Positions 1-11,615 of a DNA stretch of 64,000 nt are shown here, piece by piece; position 1 is the first letter of the stretch, and each line of letters begins with the position of its first letter. The DNA is from Aedes albopictus (lineage: Eukaryota; Arthropoda; Insecta; Diptera; Culicidae), in NCBI RefSeq assembly GCF_035046485.1, contig NC_085137.1, positions 135,660,703 to 135,724,702 of the forward strand, given 5' to 3'. Made by a program: the position numbers and the translations under genes. The notes beneath the pieces were generated by a model, which saw nothing but the letters and a program-made list of their open reading frames with translations, searched no databases and was not told the origin of the DNA.

Positions 1-437
1 ACATACAACAATATGTTCCTGAGTGTACTCGCTATAACTCAGTCAATTCCAAACCAATTGACTTGAAATTTTGTACACGGCTAGATACTATACGTATCTC
101 ATCGCGTTCCAAAAATTGTATCAATTGGTTCAGAATTGGCTGAGTTATTGCAGAAAAGTGCCCAAAATAGGACCCCTGCCGAGATGGTTCCACTTCCCTA
201 TACTATAATATTGTACTTATACAATTGAGTGCACGGATCACTTTGAAAAAGATGTAGCTTTCTATCTCTGAGCATGTATAACATTAAGATCTCAACACAA
301 TGTTCTATTTATACTGTATGTAAATATGTAACTGAATGGGGGGGTCCAAAATGGCGCTTGTAACCAGTCCAGGTGTTGGTGTCAACTTTTCACGATGGTC
401 CATGATCGCTAAGCTGAACGGGAACTTCTTCTGTAGC

Positions 438-839
438 TGTTATGCGCCTCTGCGGTGGTCGATATAGGAGTTAGCACAGAGGCTGGACTGTATGACGACA
501 GAGTTGACATAGTAAAGACTGATAATAACAAAGCGCAACAATTTTTTTTGTCTCAAGAGCAAACTTATGTGTCTCTGACAGTGTTGAGAACCACTGGATT
601 AGTCTCTCATGCTCTCGCCGATCTGCGTGCTCGCCGATAGCATTTCGTTATGCCTTGGCCGATGCACAATGGCAGAGAATAAGTTAGAAGTTATGTAGCC
701 TCCATGTAGTAACGTGTCGTGTTTGTCATGTAACTTTATTAGTGTAAAAAAAGTAATGTTTTAATATGTTTTCCGCTGCGCCTGGCAGTTTGAATAGACA
801 GTTATGTCTCCCGGCCACCACGAACTCCAGGCCGTAACA
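438..839 (+). repeat. Ty3/gypsy-type LTR
   Basis: The 402-bp stretch starts TGTTATG and ends GTAACA, so the ends are the inverted pair TGTTA/TAACA expected of a Ty3/gypsy LTR. It is followed after one base by TGGCGACGAG, a normal position and start (TGG) for a tRNA primer-binding site. No matching LTR was found downstream, so the element is incomplete. The short reading frame inside it (455-640) has no recognisable product. Confidence 0.6.
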
Positions 840-840
840 G

Positions 841-857
841 TGGCGACGAGAAATCCG
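841..857 (+). other. Probable retrotransposon primer-binding site
   Basis: TGGCGACGAG lies one base after the LTR-like terminus. Retroviral-type primer sites begin TGG because they pair with the CCA end of a tRNA. Which tRNA pairs here was not determined. Confidence 0.5.
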
Positions 858-908
858 TGCGTGCAGTAGTGAGGAAACGCGACACGTTAAGTTTTCCGCG
901 GAGGAGAA

Positions 909-1690
909 GATGGGCGACGGCGACACAATGGACTTTGGGCGGAGTGATCAAGCCCAGCGCCAGCATTCAACGTCAATGGCTGGATAGGATCTGCACCAGC
1001 GTCAGGTGGATCAGTGGCGACACTCGCCGGTTCTGAGGTCAGTATACCAGAACCAAAATGCTCCATTCCCATCAGCGCCCGTGGAAATGCATCCTCAACG
1101 GCACCAGTTCGTAAATCAACCCTCGCATCAAACCCCAGCAGGAATCAATGAATGAATTGATTCGCTACCATATGATGGGCAGTCAGCGGTGCAAGCACCA
1201 CCGCACCGCCGCCATCGTCGTCAGGCCGGTTTCCACTCGATCGAGAAGAATACCTCGATGGGCAGTTTCGGCCAGCGAGAAATACTACAGTAGTATGAAT
1301 CGGCTGATGGAGCTCCAGTACCAGGCTTCTGTGGAGCGAATGAATACAGTCAACCAACAAATGCAGTTGATGTTTTCACTATGTTTGACCACTCGAGTAC
1401 CACAGCCAACATACGAGTCCTCCCCGAACAGTAAGCAACAGCAAGGAACACAACACCAAGCACCGTTTCCAAACAATGTCGACTCTACGGCGGCGGTAAT
1501 AAATTAAGTGCAACCGCGGCAACCACGAGTGGATCAGCTGATTGTTCCCGAGCCGGCGCTTCGTTGTGATGATCATCAGCAGCATTAGCAAGAAATAAAA
1601 AATCCTATTGCCGTACCTGCACCACCCGACGGCAGTAGCGATGAGGTTTTCGAACACGCTCAGCAGAACGAGCCTGGTTTTTCTGATTTT
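909..1690 (+). pseudogene. Degenerate gypsy gag fragment
   Basis: An ATG in a purine-rich context at 909 follows the LTR and primer site, where gag should start. Downstream, broken frames encode a Gln/Asn-rich, hydrophilic protein (clear at 1148-1507, resuming in short frames to about 1690). No frame is long enough for an intact gag. Gag is assigned from position and composition only, because no capsid motif was recognised. At about 1690-1730 it runs into the 3' end of an oppositely oriented pol. Confidence 0.4.
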
Positions 1691-1699
1691 TTTTGTACT

Positions 1700-2904
1700 C
1701 GAAAATTGATAAATCGTCAAATATTAGGGGGGGGGGGGGCAAAACCATGCTTGCCCCCCTTAAGTTGACGCCTATGGTAGTCATCCAATCTGCGTGGAAG
1801 CCTTTTGGTTCTCTATTGAAACGTTCTTCTCTGCCTGGAGATTTTGCTGAACTACGTTGTTCAGATGGCGATGACTGAAACTCTGCATCCCATCCAGTTG
1901 TCTCTTGTTTCGGAATCTGCTGTGCTTGACAGGCTTGACCTGAGAGGCTTGACCATAACGTTGTCTCGGCGATACTCATGACCATTCACATCCACAACAG
2001 TAGAACGGTCGGAAACTGGATCAACAACGGTCGCAGGCGTCCATTCCTTCTCAGTTGGTGTGAGTTTTACGAAAACGGGTTGTCCTATCTCCCGAGGCGG
2101 CAATATCTTAGTCTTACGGCCGTAGTGATATTTCGTCTCGCCGGTTGCGGGTTGCATTGTAGCTTCTTACATCTTCTTCAATCTTCGGCTGGTACTTATG
2201 CTCCGCCATGGGATTTCCAAAACGGCATCGTCGATGCATCAAGCGTTGAGCAGGAGAGCTGCCCACTTTGTTGGGGGGTATTCCTCCACTGTAACAATAC
2301 TTCCCAGTCCTGCTTTGAGTCAAACGCCTTCCTGAGTAGTGACTTGGCAATTTTCACAGCTGATTCGGCCTTGCCGTTCGCTTACTGGTGATACGGGGCA
2401 GAAACTGTTTGCTGGAAGCTAAACTCGACTGTGAACTTTCGAAATTCTCCGCTTACAAACTGCACGCCGTTATCGGTGGTTACGATCTGAGGTCGTCCAA
2501 ATCGAGCGAAATCTCTTTTGCACGCTCCGATAATAACTCCTGTAGTCATTGATTTCAGCTCGTCAAGCTCGAAATTATCCGAGAAGTGATCTACCGTTAT
2601 CAGGTAAAACGACTTCCTTCTGAAACGGATAGCATGGTACTTGATGACTCTGCATCGGCTGCGATTGCTGATTCGCTGCAAACTTCGCACAAACATCGCA
2701 GTTCTGAACCGTTTGACGGATTTGATCGTTTAAGCCAGGCCAAAAAACTGTATCGCGAGCCAGTTTGACCGTTGCTTCGATGCCCGAGTGTGATTGGTTC
2801 AATATCAGACCCCTCAGCTTCCTTGGCACCAAGATTGTGTCGTTTCGGTACACTAATCCGTTGTGAATACTAAACTCATCACGATACAACCAATACACTT
2901 TCAT
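1700..2904 (-). pseudogene. Ty3/gypsy integrase region, broken
   Basis: Read on the minus strand, 2904-2575 carries the integrase zinc-binding domain: an H...H, C-x2-C arrangement ending CDVCAKF. 2696-2382 carries the catalytic core with the TTDNG motif around the second catalytic Asp. 2350-1861 holds the C-terminal part, with a GQPVFVK stretch typical of the integrase tail. The pieces lie in three frames, so this is a relic. RNase H is missing between the reverse transcriptase and this segment, with a deletion junction near 2925. It belongs with the RT and protease pieces upstream on the same strand. Confidence 0.8.
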
Positions 2905-3610
2905 CGCCTCTGGTACATCATTTTTGCTCGGCCATCCGTCACATCCTTCGGGCGTTCCATAGCAAGGAGACTGCTGATCTTGTTCGGATCTGCCTTCACA
3001 CTACCAGCTGATGAAAGCACATGACCGAAGAATTTCACGTTTTCTCGGCACAACTTAACCTTGTCGATATTCAGCTTGATGTTTTGTTGATTGACACGCT
3101 GCAAGAACGTTTCCAGACAACGGTTATGGTTCAACACTGCTTCCTCGACGGAATTTCCGCAGCCAAATATAAGGATGTCGTCCGCAAATGCTCGCACTCC
3201 TCGCAAGCCATGAAGAACCACGTACAGTTTCTTCTGAAATATTTCCGGTGCAGGTGATATACCGAATGGCATCCTCAGCCATCGATAGCGTCCGAAAGGC
3301 GTCCAGAATGTCGTGAGTTTGGAACTTTGCTCATCTAGACAAACTTGCCAGAATCCACACTTCGCATCTAGGGTAGAGATAACCTCCTGATTTCTGAAAT
3401 CGGGAAATAGCTCGTTAACCGTTGGCATTGGATAGTGTGGTCGTTTGAAAGTCTTGTTCAAAATGAACGGATCAAGACAAACGCGTATTTTATTGTTGCG
3501 TTTAACCAGCACGAGATTGTTGACCCAATCGGTGTTATCCTCTTCTTTTACGATCACACCTAGCTGCTCCATTTTATGCAGCGTTCGCTCCAGATCCTTT
3601 CGCAGTGCCC
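2901..3610 (-). pseudogene. Ty3/gypsy reverse transcriptase, truncated
   Basis: A minus-strand frame of about 240 residues contains the RT fingers and palm: LVLVKRNNKIRVCLDP, the LDAKCGFWQV block, the FGRYRWLRMPFG block and a FADDIL catalytic box in place of the usual YxDD. These are diagnostic of Ty3/gypsy RT. The frame is entered from sequence of the inserted element at 3608-5279, and after the RT thumb the RNase H domain is gone. The true start is therefore lost and the gene cannot make a full polyprotein. Confidence 0.85.
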
Positions 3611-5279
3611 GAGCAGAAGGGAATAACAACAGCATAAGAAGCTGTGTTATTTTGGCAAAATAACTGAATAATAAAATCGATTATTTTTAAGTTATTACCA
3701 TAACATATTGTGTTATAAACTTGTCTGTCATAAGCGGCAAAATAACAAATTCCATAACAAAAAAATGTTCCTGGAAAACGATTTCAATAACTTGTTTTGT
3801 TAGTTTCAATAACAACTTAATAACAGTGAATGCGGAAAATATTTCGATAAAAAATTTTGATATTATTATGTTATTTATAATAAACGGGGAGAAAAATTTG
3901 CTATGATAAACTCGTTACTAAATAAGTTATAATACTTATTATATAAAATTATTCGCTTTGTCTCACAAAAATAGCATGAGGTTCATCACTCTGACGTAAG
4001 AAATATTTGCAAATGATCAAAAAATACTGTATTCAACTTTTAATTCATTCTAAGAGATTTTAAGTCGCAAGATAATCGAACTTGAGTAATTTCTATATTA
4101 TCAAATACAACGAGCTTCGATTTCCACCTGTAATTTATAAACTGTTATACTTTATTTGGTTTCGGAGCACGGTTTTGAAATCAGCACGTGTACTTGAAAA
4201 AGTTTGATCGTCGATAGCAATTTGTGACTTTTGTTTTTGTTTTTTTTTTCAGCATAGAAACTGATTTTTTTAGAATGCTCAACAGTTTTGCAGAAAAATT
4301 TTGGGATATTGGAAAGATTGTTTTAATTCCTCCGATTTTTCCCTGGATTCAAGAAATATGTCGAATATTTCTCCTGGATTCTACAAGGATTCCTCCAAAA
4401 AATTTGCTATAATTTCTCCTGAAATTCCTCTGATGATTCCTACAGGAATTTCACTAGAAATTTTTGCAATATTTTTTTCTAAAACTCTAAAATTCTTCCA
4501 GAAATTTGTCGACAGATTTTGTCATAAACTTTTCCATAAATGACTCTAAAAATCTTCCAAAAATTTCGCCGAGAGTTCTTTGACGGAATCTTTCATGGAT
4601 TTTCAAAGACTCCTCCAGTATCCTGCATAGAATCCCTTCAAGGGTTTCTCCAGAATTTCCTGTGATCATTAGTCCTGAACATCATCTTAAGATTTCTCTG
4701 AAAATTTCTTTGAGGATTTCACCAAAAGTTTTTCCGAAGGATTCTCCAGGAGCTTTTCAAAAGATTCTGCCAAGAATTCTAATAATTGCTCAGAAGAATT
4801 ACATTCGGAGTTTCTGAGAAAATTGCGCCAGTAGTTCTCTTGAAGACTTCTCCAAGGATTTATCGAAAGGTTCCTCCAGAACTTCCAAGTGCTTATCCGA
4901 AAATTATTTAAGGAATTCTTAAAAGGAGTCGTTTAGAATTTTCCTTCTAAACTGAATACAATAATGGAACAACACAAAGGGGCAAGTCATAATTGTCGAA
5001 TTGTTGCTGTGATTTCAAAACTTATTACTGTTGTGCTATTGCTGGTAAGTTGATCAATAGTATGTACAATAATAATTAAACTTGTACTTCAACAAAACTA
5101 GTTATTTCAATGTAATTTAGTTAATGTATATCAATAGCTTGATTATAACAATATGAGATTGTCCAACAAAATTTGTTATGGAAAAGGTATGCATTGATAA
5201 TTAAGTAATAACAAAACATGATATAAAAACAGGTTATGTGATTTCGTAGTTATTAACTTGCTATTTTCCTCTGCTCGGG
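3608..5279. mobile_element. 1.67-kb terminal-inverted-repeat element inserted in gypsy pol
   Basis: The ends are CCCGAGCAGA and its reverse complement TCTGCTCGGG. The host pol frame stops at one end and resumes at the other, which marks a clean insertion. A 2-bp TG flanks both sides. The termini are rich in GTTATTA/TAATAAC words, suggesting sub-terminal repeats. The middle (about 4,300-4,930) is a degenerate minisatellite of TTCCTCCAG/GAATTTCTCC-like words. It encodes no transposase, so it is non-autonomous. The superfamily is not assigned. Confidence 0.65.
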
Positions 5280-5283
5280 TGTT

Positions 5284-6090
5284 ACTGCTATTTAACGTGG
5301 ATGCTGAACGGATGGCTTGATGTTTGCATCCACCTCCAAACTAACGATTCCGGAGAACTTCCCTAGACCATGGAACACCTCTGGATACTTTTCGATGATG
5401 TGCTCAACTGAACTTGTTTGTTCCGATTTGATGGAGTAACATATCTTGATGAGCTGTAGCGCCAAACACGTTTTCATGGAAAGTAGTGGGGGTTGCTCGA
5501 AATCGACGACATGGAATACCACCTTGTACCGTTGGATGCGATACTCGCAGGGTATTACAGTTCTTCCCAAAGATGTCAGGGATCCTCCTCCAAAGGCTCT
5601 CAGCACAGCTTGCTCGCTGTCCAGTTTTAGCTGCTTCGTTCCCAAAATCTTCATAGCACTGTTCATGCCGATTACGTTGCACGAGGCCCCTGAGTCCAGG
5701 ATGCATTTCACTACAGCAGAACGATTGTTTACATCGTGAAATGCTGGCTTGTAGAACGGATTCTCCATTACGCTTTACTTGGTAGAGATACTGAACCCTT
5801 TCGCTTGACTCGTCGCTCCTGACTCCTTCATCCATGTCCCGATCTTCCAGCTCTACTACCTTGATTCCTGGAGGGTTTCTTCCGATGGTGTTGCTGTCGA
5901 TCTTCCTGTCTCTTCCGATTTACTACCGCAAAATGGTTCCTTTGTTTGCAGTAGTTGCAAACAGCTCTTCGAGCTGGACAATTTCTTAGTTTGCTGTGAA
6001 ATCCTTTGCCGTAAAAGTTGCACTTTTTTGTTTTCTTACCACTGTCCAATCTATTTACGAAGTGCGCGGACGCTGTTACCATTGCAGCCA
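5284..6090 (-). pseudogene. Ty3/gypsy nucleocapsid and aspartic protease region
   Basis: On the minus strand, 6082-5828 encodes a degenerate double zinc knuckle (Cys/His spaced like CPARRAVCNYC, then HFA) in a Lys/Arg-rich context. 5768-5292 encodes a retropepsin-like domain with the catalytic DSGAS box and a downstream SLGRTVIPC strand. The frames differ, so the polyprotein is broken. It continues across the insertion at 3608-5279 into the RT piece. The sequence upstream of 6090 no longer resembles gag. Confidence 0.75.
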
Positions 6091-6109
6091 GTTATAGGGT
6101 TCCATCTTT

Positions 6110-6200
6110 GACCGTGTATTTAAGGATATTATTATTATTATTATTATCTTTATTTACGAGATTTTCAGCCCTGGGCTGGTTCATCTCGGAATATTTAAGG
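6110..6200 (-). repeat. 3' tail of a non-LTR element or SINE with (ATA)n end
   Basis: An (ATT)n run on + (about 6114-6146) is followed by a short block containing CAGCCCTGGGCTGGTTCATC. Read on minus, this is a unique segment ending in AATAAAGATAATAATAAT, the usual look of a LINE or SINE 3' end with a trinucleotide tail. No TSD was confirmed. Confidence 0.4.
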
Positions 6201-7463
6201 ATAGACTTGTTAGAATCCCAAAATGGCTGCCACCATGGCCGACTTTGGCACCTACTCACGATTTCGAGGGCACAAATATCTTCCTAATCAAAACCTGATC
6301 TTCATATATGAAGCTTCTTACAAGTGAGCAAGAACAGAATAATAAAATGCACTGTTGTGTGAAGCTTGCTTCTTGAGATTTGTGCGTTTGAAGTTCTGAA
6401 GCGCTGTTGAAGCGGGATTTCAAGACGGTTGTCCATAACTCAGACAATTTTGAACCGATTCTGATGAAATTGTGTACACATGTAAGCACGATTAGTACTA
6501 TCCGTGTATAAAATTGGTTCAAAATTAAGTAAGTCATAGCAAAAAAACGACCCGTGCAAAAAACAGAATCGCGTACTATTTTTTCATGTTTTCAACCTGA
6601 TTTAACACATTAAATATTGTATTTTGTATGACGTGAAAAGATAGTATCTAAAAATATGCCTAAATACTTTTACAAAAATTCAATCTTTTTCTTATATTCA
6701 CTCACCTGAACATACATAACCCATTAAACAAAGTTTGATGTTATCAAACGTCTGTCACGTAACATTTTCAGAATTTTTATCTTCACGTGCTTCAAAAGGT
6801 TTATTTTAAAGCGCGAAAGTATCATCTGACGAAGCAGGTTGTTTTGGCTTCCTTTGTCCTTTCTTGACCCTAGAGCGATCGCGCTTTAGTATTTTGTACA
6901 ACACGTTGAAAAAATCTCGATTTTTGTACTCAGCATTAGCGTGATGTTGACGGAGGTGGCCAACCGCGTGAGTTACGGAAAGTTAAGCTCAGCTTCTTCA
7001 ATAACCTAGTTAGTAGAACTTTAAAATCTTAAAATTGTGGGTTTGCAATGTTGAATAGACCGGCCCACATTTGTATGGCGAGAAACAAAAGTTGGAAAAA
7101 TTAACGGGGCACCCTCTAGAATCGTGCCTTTGGATGAGAAGAACAATCTGTGAAAGATTCAGCTCAATCGGTTTAAAACTGAGCTGGCGCAAACGAGTTG
7201 AAGGTTTGTATGGGATCTTCAGTCCAAATATATGGGAAATTGGTTGACCTCCAGTCTCTCATTCTGCACGATGGTTGAAAGAGTTTGATTTGGCTCATAA
7301 TTGGAAAAATAGTAGTTGATACCCTAAGGAAGAAATTTGTAGAAGATCATATAATGATAAAACTTAGTTTAGTTGCCGTTTCAGCTAACGAAAGCAGGAT
7401 GAGGACTTCTTCCCCAGTTTACTCTCGGTTATTACATGCAGCACGTGTTTGCGCTCTACATCA
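6200..7463. other. Gene-free repeat-derived DNA upstream of unit A
   Basis: No supported gene. Two pieces recur elsewhere in the window. About 6430-6545 resembles 30-150 (a CATAACTCAG / TTGTACAC block). About 6868-6985 resembles 49,860-49,975 (CGCGCTTT, TTGTACTCAGCATTAG, GTGGCCAACCGC). Both are short interspersed repeats of unknown class. I looked here for a 44-nt first exon for unit A and found none with convincing phase and donor. Confidence 0.4.
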
Positions 7464-9313
7464 CACAGTGGCTGATTTCGTCATTTTAGCGCGCTTAATT
7501 AATATTTTTTTAACTATGACGTTTAGCGTCATGGTGTCTTCGAGAAAGTTTTTCGCTTTAATAAGGGGCTTCTTTTGAACTATTGTAAAAAATGATCAAT
7601 CCCCCTAAAAGTGAGATAGAAAATTTATTTTTTGCATTTTTCAAGATACAAGGTTGGTGTCTTCACAAAAGTTGTAGAAAATGTTCTTTGGAGCAACTTT
7701 GTCGAAGATGCCAAGTTTGTAACTCCGTTACTTTTCAAGATACGTTACGTTTTTTATCATCAGCCCCTTGAAAAAGGTTTTTGCGCAATAACTTTCGAAG
7801 AATTGATTCTACATTTTTCTGATGTTCTACAAAGTTATAGATAATGGTAAAATACATAACTTCGCCGAACACGACATCCCGCTTATTTCAAAAATAAAAT
7901 AGTTATAACTAGAGTTATAACGGTTTTTGTAGTTTTTTGGGCCATATTTCAAGCATATATAACCTAGCTATAGGCAATTATATGCAAATTTCCTATTACG
8001 CATGTATACAAGTAATTGCCTCTCTTAGAAAGCCAAAACCATCAAACTGTAAGAGACTGTAAGATGGTTTTTGTACAGAAACTTTCAACCATCTATGTTA
8101 CTTTTATATGGGATTTATTCATATTTTCACCATATTTTTTTGAGAGTTCATTACAGCTTGCATTTTTATTGTTATTGTAAGTGTGTGGATATATAGAAAG
8201 GATTGTGGTGCATTCTGCAACATTCATGAAGTACGTTACATGAAAACTTACCATCTACTTCTATTTTCTGACTAACTGGCAGTGCTGCACGTAGTCCACG
8301 AAAAGAACGCATAAAGTGTTCCTTTTTTGTCAGATCACGATTAAACAGCACCTTACTGTAAAGTACAATAAGATTTATAATTAGCTATAACTATTGTATA
8401 CATGTACTAGAGGGAGCGTTCACAAAATATGTCACGCGCAAGTTTAGAATTTGAGAAAAAATGGCACTTCGTTCGCTCTTTTCGTGGACTACATGCAGCA
8501 CTGTGAGTTAGTAAGAAAATATAAATCGATGGTAAGTTTTTGTGTAACGTACTTCATGAATGCTCTAGAATGCACCACAATCCATTCTATATATTCACAC
8601 ACACGTACAATAACAATAAAAATGCAAGCTTCCATGAACTGTCAAATAAATATGTTGAAGATATGAATAAATCCCATATAAAAGTAACATACATGGTTGA
8701 AAGTTTCTGTACAAAAACCATCTTACAGTTTCTTACAGTTTGATGGTTTTGGCTTTCTAAGAGAGGCAATTACTTGTATATTCACATGCTTAAAAGGAAA
8801 TTTGCATATAATTGCCTATAGCTAGGTTATATATGCTTGAAATATGGCCCAAAAAACTATAAAAACCGTTATAACTATTTTATTTTAGAAATTAGAAGAA
8901 TGTCGTGTTCGGCGAAGTTATGTATTTTAGCATTATCTATAACTTTGTAGAACATCAGAAAAATGTAGAATCAATCCTTCGAAAGTTATTGCGCAAAAAC
9001 TCTTTTCAAGGGGCTGATGATAAAAAACGTAACGTATCTTGAAAAGTTACGGAGTTACTAACTTGGCGTCTTTGACAAAGTTGCTCCAAAGAACATTTTC
9101 TACAACTTTTGTGAAGACACCAACCTTGTATCTTGAAAAATGCAAAAAATAAATTTTCTATCTCACTTTTAGGGGGATTGATCATTTTTTACAATAGTTC
9201 AAAAGAAGCTCCTTATTATAGCAAAAAACTTTCTCGAAGACACCATGACGCTAAACGTCATAGTTAAAAAGTTATTAATTAAGCGCGCTAAAATGACGAA
9301 ATCAGCCACTGTG
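7464..9313. mobile_element. 1.85-kb fold-back element with ~0.85-kb arms
   Basis: The outer ends are CACAGTGGCTGATTTCG (7464) and its reverse complement ending at 9313. The similarity continues inward for about 850 bp on each side to a central spacer near 8312-8471. Recognisable paired blocks include the TTTAGCGCGCTTAATTAAT end block, the AAAGTGAGATAGAAAATTTA block and a TTATATGGGATTTATTCAT block. A few substitutions separate the arms. It has no transposase frame; the short frames here are by-products. The transcript would fold into a very long hairpin. It lies about 130 bp before the first recognised coding exon of unit A and probably sits in its first intron or promoter. Confidence 0.8.
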
Positions 9314-9439
9314 CATCATAGGCGGCTATGTTGTTCTTCATTTCAATTGCTCAAGCGCGTGCCTATGATGTAGCGCGCAAGCTTCGACCGACAAACACGT
9401 GCCGCACTACTTTTATAGTCATTCAATATCTCATTTCAG

Positions 9440-11512
9440 AACCATCCACACCTACAAACCACTTGCCTGCTCGGCAACCTCCGCCCCCTCCAATACAACC
9501 GAACGCAACCAAAGCTACATCCATCACATCGGCAAGAACCCCCTGGTCTATCGAAACGTCGGTCAGCATCTGCGGATCGCAGCGGAAAAGTATCCCAACA
9601 ATGAGGCACTGGTTTCCTGCCACGAGAACAAACGGCTTACGTTTTCCGATGTGCTGGAAAAGGCCGATCGGATTGCGGCTTCTTTTTACGAGCTGGGCCT
9701 AAAGAAGGGAGACCGGGTCGGAATTTGGGCTCCAAATGGGACGCAGTTCTATTTGTCTTCGCTGGCCGCGGCTAGGGCCGGAATGATTTCGGTGAGTTTG
9801 AAGAGGTTGTTCTGTTTATCTACGTCTCCTGTTACGAGTGTATCTTTTCTTCTTACGCGCTAATTCACGCTATCAAATGCATGCTCCTTCGGTTAGTGAA
9901 CCGTGAAGTGTACTGTCTATGTTCTATACTGGTACTCATGTACGTATATCTGATATTTTTGTTACTACTTGTTTCTTAAACTTTCACTTCATTTGCAGGT
10001 CTTGATCAATCCGGCCTATCAAGTACCTGAAATTGAATACGCCATCAACAAAGTTGGAGTTAAGGCCATCATTGCCAATGAGAACTACAGAACCCAGCAG
10101 TACTACAACATGTTAGCGCAGCTGGCTCCGGAATTGGCACAGTGTAAACCTAGCGAACTCAACAGCTCCAAACTGCCATCACTTAAGACTGTTATTATCG
10201 ACAGTGAACTGAATAACAAGCTCCCGTAAGTAGTGTTTGGAGTTTCTAAAAAGTAAAGAAGAGTCAAGAACATTTTATTTCCAGAGGTGCCGTCGCTTTC
10301 AAAGACCTTTTCAAACTATCACCTCAATCGGAGGTTTCCAAGATTGAGGCACTGCAATCGAAAATCCCTCCGGACAGTGGCGTCAATATCCAGTTCACAT
10401 CCGGTACTACGGGGCAACCGAAGGCGGCCTTTATGTCCCACTACGGATTCGTCAACAACGGAATCCACATTGGTCATAGGAACGAGTTTGACCTGAAAGA
10501 TCATCGAATTTGTGTTCAAACGCCGTTTTTCCATGTGTTTGGAATCGTAATAGGCATCGTGGCAGCAATGAGTTACGGAACAACACTGGTGGTCCCGGGA
10601 CCCGGGTTTAAGGCGTCCGAATCGCTGGAGACGATCGTGAAGGAAAAGTGAGTACTATCGTTGACTATACTAATCCTAATGACTTAAAAACTTGCTTTCT
10701 ACAGATGCTCAGTAATCTACGGAACGCCAACCATGTACGTGGACTTGGTACGAGCCGTCCGGGAGAGTGGCATCAAATTACCTCCGGTTGACCTAGCGGT
10801 GACGGGAGGAGCTGCCTGTTCACCGCAGCTGTTCATAGACATTCAGCAAACGCTGGGAGTGCGCCAGGTGAAAACCGTCTTCGGAATGACGGAAGCCTCT
10901 GCTGTGCTATTCCAATCGCTGTTCAACGAATCGAAGGAGAATGTTCTGAAGACGGTTGGTCATCTTACGGATCACTACGAGGCAAAGGTCGTTGATCAAG
11001 ATGGAAATACAGTGCCGTTCGGGACATCCGGAGAACTCTTGGTGAGGGGCTACGGAACCATGCTAGGATACTGGGGTGATGAACAGAAGACCAAGGAAAC
11101 GATCGACGTGGACAAGTGGTTGAAGACCGGAGATCAGTTCCAGCTGCGAGAGGACGGCTACGGAAAGATTGTTGGCCGCATCAAGGAGATGGTGATCAGA
11201 GGTGGAGAGAACATTTATCCGAAAGAGTTGGAAGACTTCCTATGTACGCATCCAAAGATTTTGGAGACGCATTGTGTCGGAGTTCCAGATGAACGGATGG
11301 GCGAAGAAATATGCGCTTATGTGCGGCTAAAGGATATAACGATGAGCTTGGAGCATGCGGAGATGAAGGCGTTTTGCAAAGGAAAGATAGCTCATTTCAA
11401 AATTCCCAAGTATTTGAGGATTGTGGATAGTTTCCCGAAAACCGTGTCGGGGAAAATACAGAAATTTAAGCATGTAGATTTGTTCAAGTCTGAATCCGTC
11501 CAAACAGATTAG
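9440..11512 (+). CDS. Unit A: ACSF2-like acyl-CoA synthetase (first exon not found)
   Basis: Medium-chain acyl-CoA ligase family: ATP plus a carboxylic acid gives acyl-AMP, then acyl-CoA, probably in mitochondria. Exons: 9440-9791, 9999-10225, 10285-10647, 10705-11512 (stop TAG), with clean GT..AG introns of 207, 59 and 57 bp. Coding from 9441 gives 582 residues. Visible motifs: P-loop QFTSGTTGQPKAA, FHVFG, GTPTMY, YGTMLGYWGDEQKTKE, KTGDQF, the GRIKEMVIRGGENIYP hinge, and C-terminal SGKIQKF with the catalytic Lys. The 9440 acceptor (TTTCAG) leaves one base before the first codon, exactly as in C, D and E. A 44-nt presequence exon should therefore precede it, but none is evident; a fold-back element occupies 7464-9313. 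Unlike C, D and E, there is no intron between the LTFSDVLEK and ADRIAAS segments. The exon set 11616-13111 may be an alternative 3' half. Confidence 0.85.
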
Positions 11513-11615
11513 TAATATAGTTAAGGTCTCCTACTATGGTTTTATTGCTTCAACGATGACTTCCTTGCGATGACTTGTGTTGCACAAATTTTCTCATGCA
11601 AAATACAACTTTTAG

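Noticed and set aside
6222..6330. Short plus-strand peptide starting MAATMADFGTYSRF
   Set aside because: No splice structure or homology recognised; it lies in repeat-derived DNA next to a LINE or SINE tail.
7399..7427. Possible first exon of unit A (ATG AGG ACT ... CG before GTTATT)
   Set aside because: Phase fits, but the donor is weak, the size differs from the 44-nt exons of the paralogues, and no presequence similarity is evident.
9328..9369. Possible first exon of unit A starting ATG TTG TTC TTC
   Set aside because: The nearest donor (GTAGCG at 9,370) leaves phase 0, whereas the 9,440 acceptor needs two bases of a codon from upstream.
9399..9440. Start of unit A at 9,399 in frame with the first exon
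   Set aside because: The codon there is GTG, and a TTTCAG acceptor at 9,437-9,439 in the same phase as the paralogues shows this is intron sequence.
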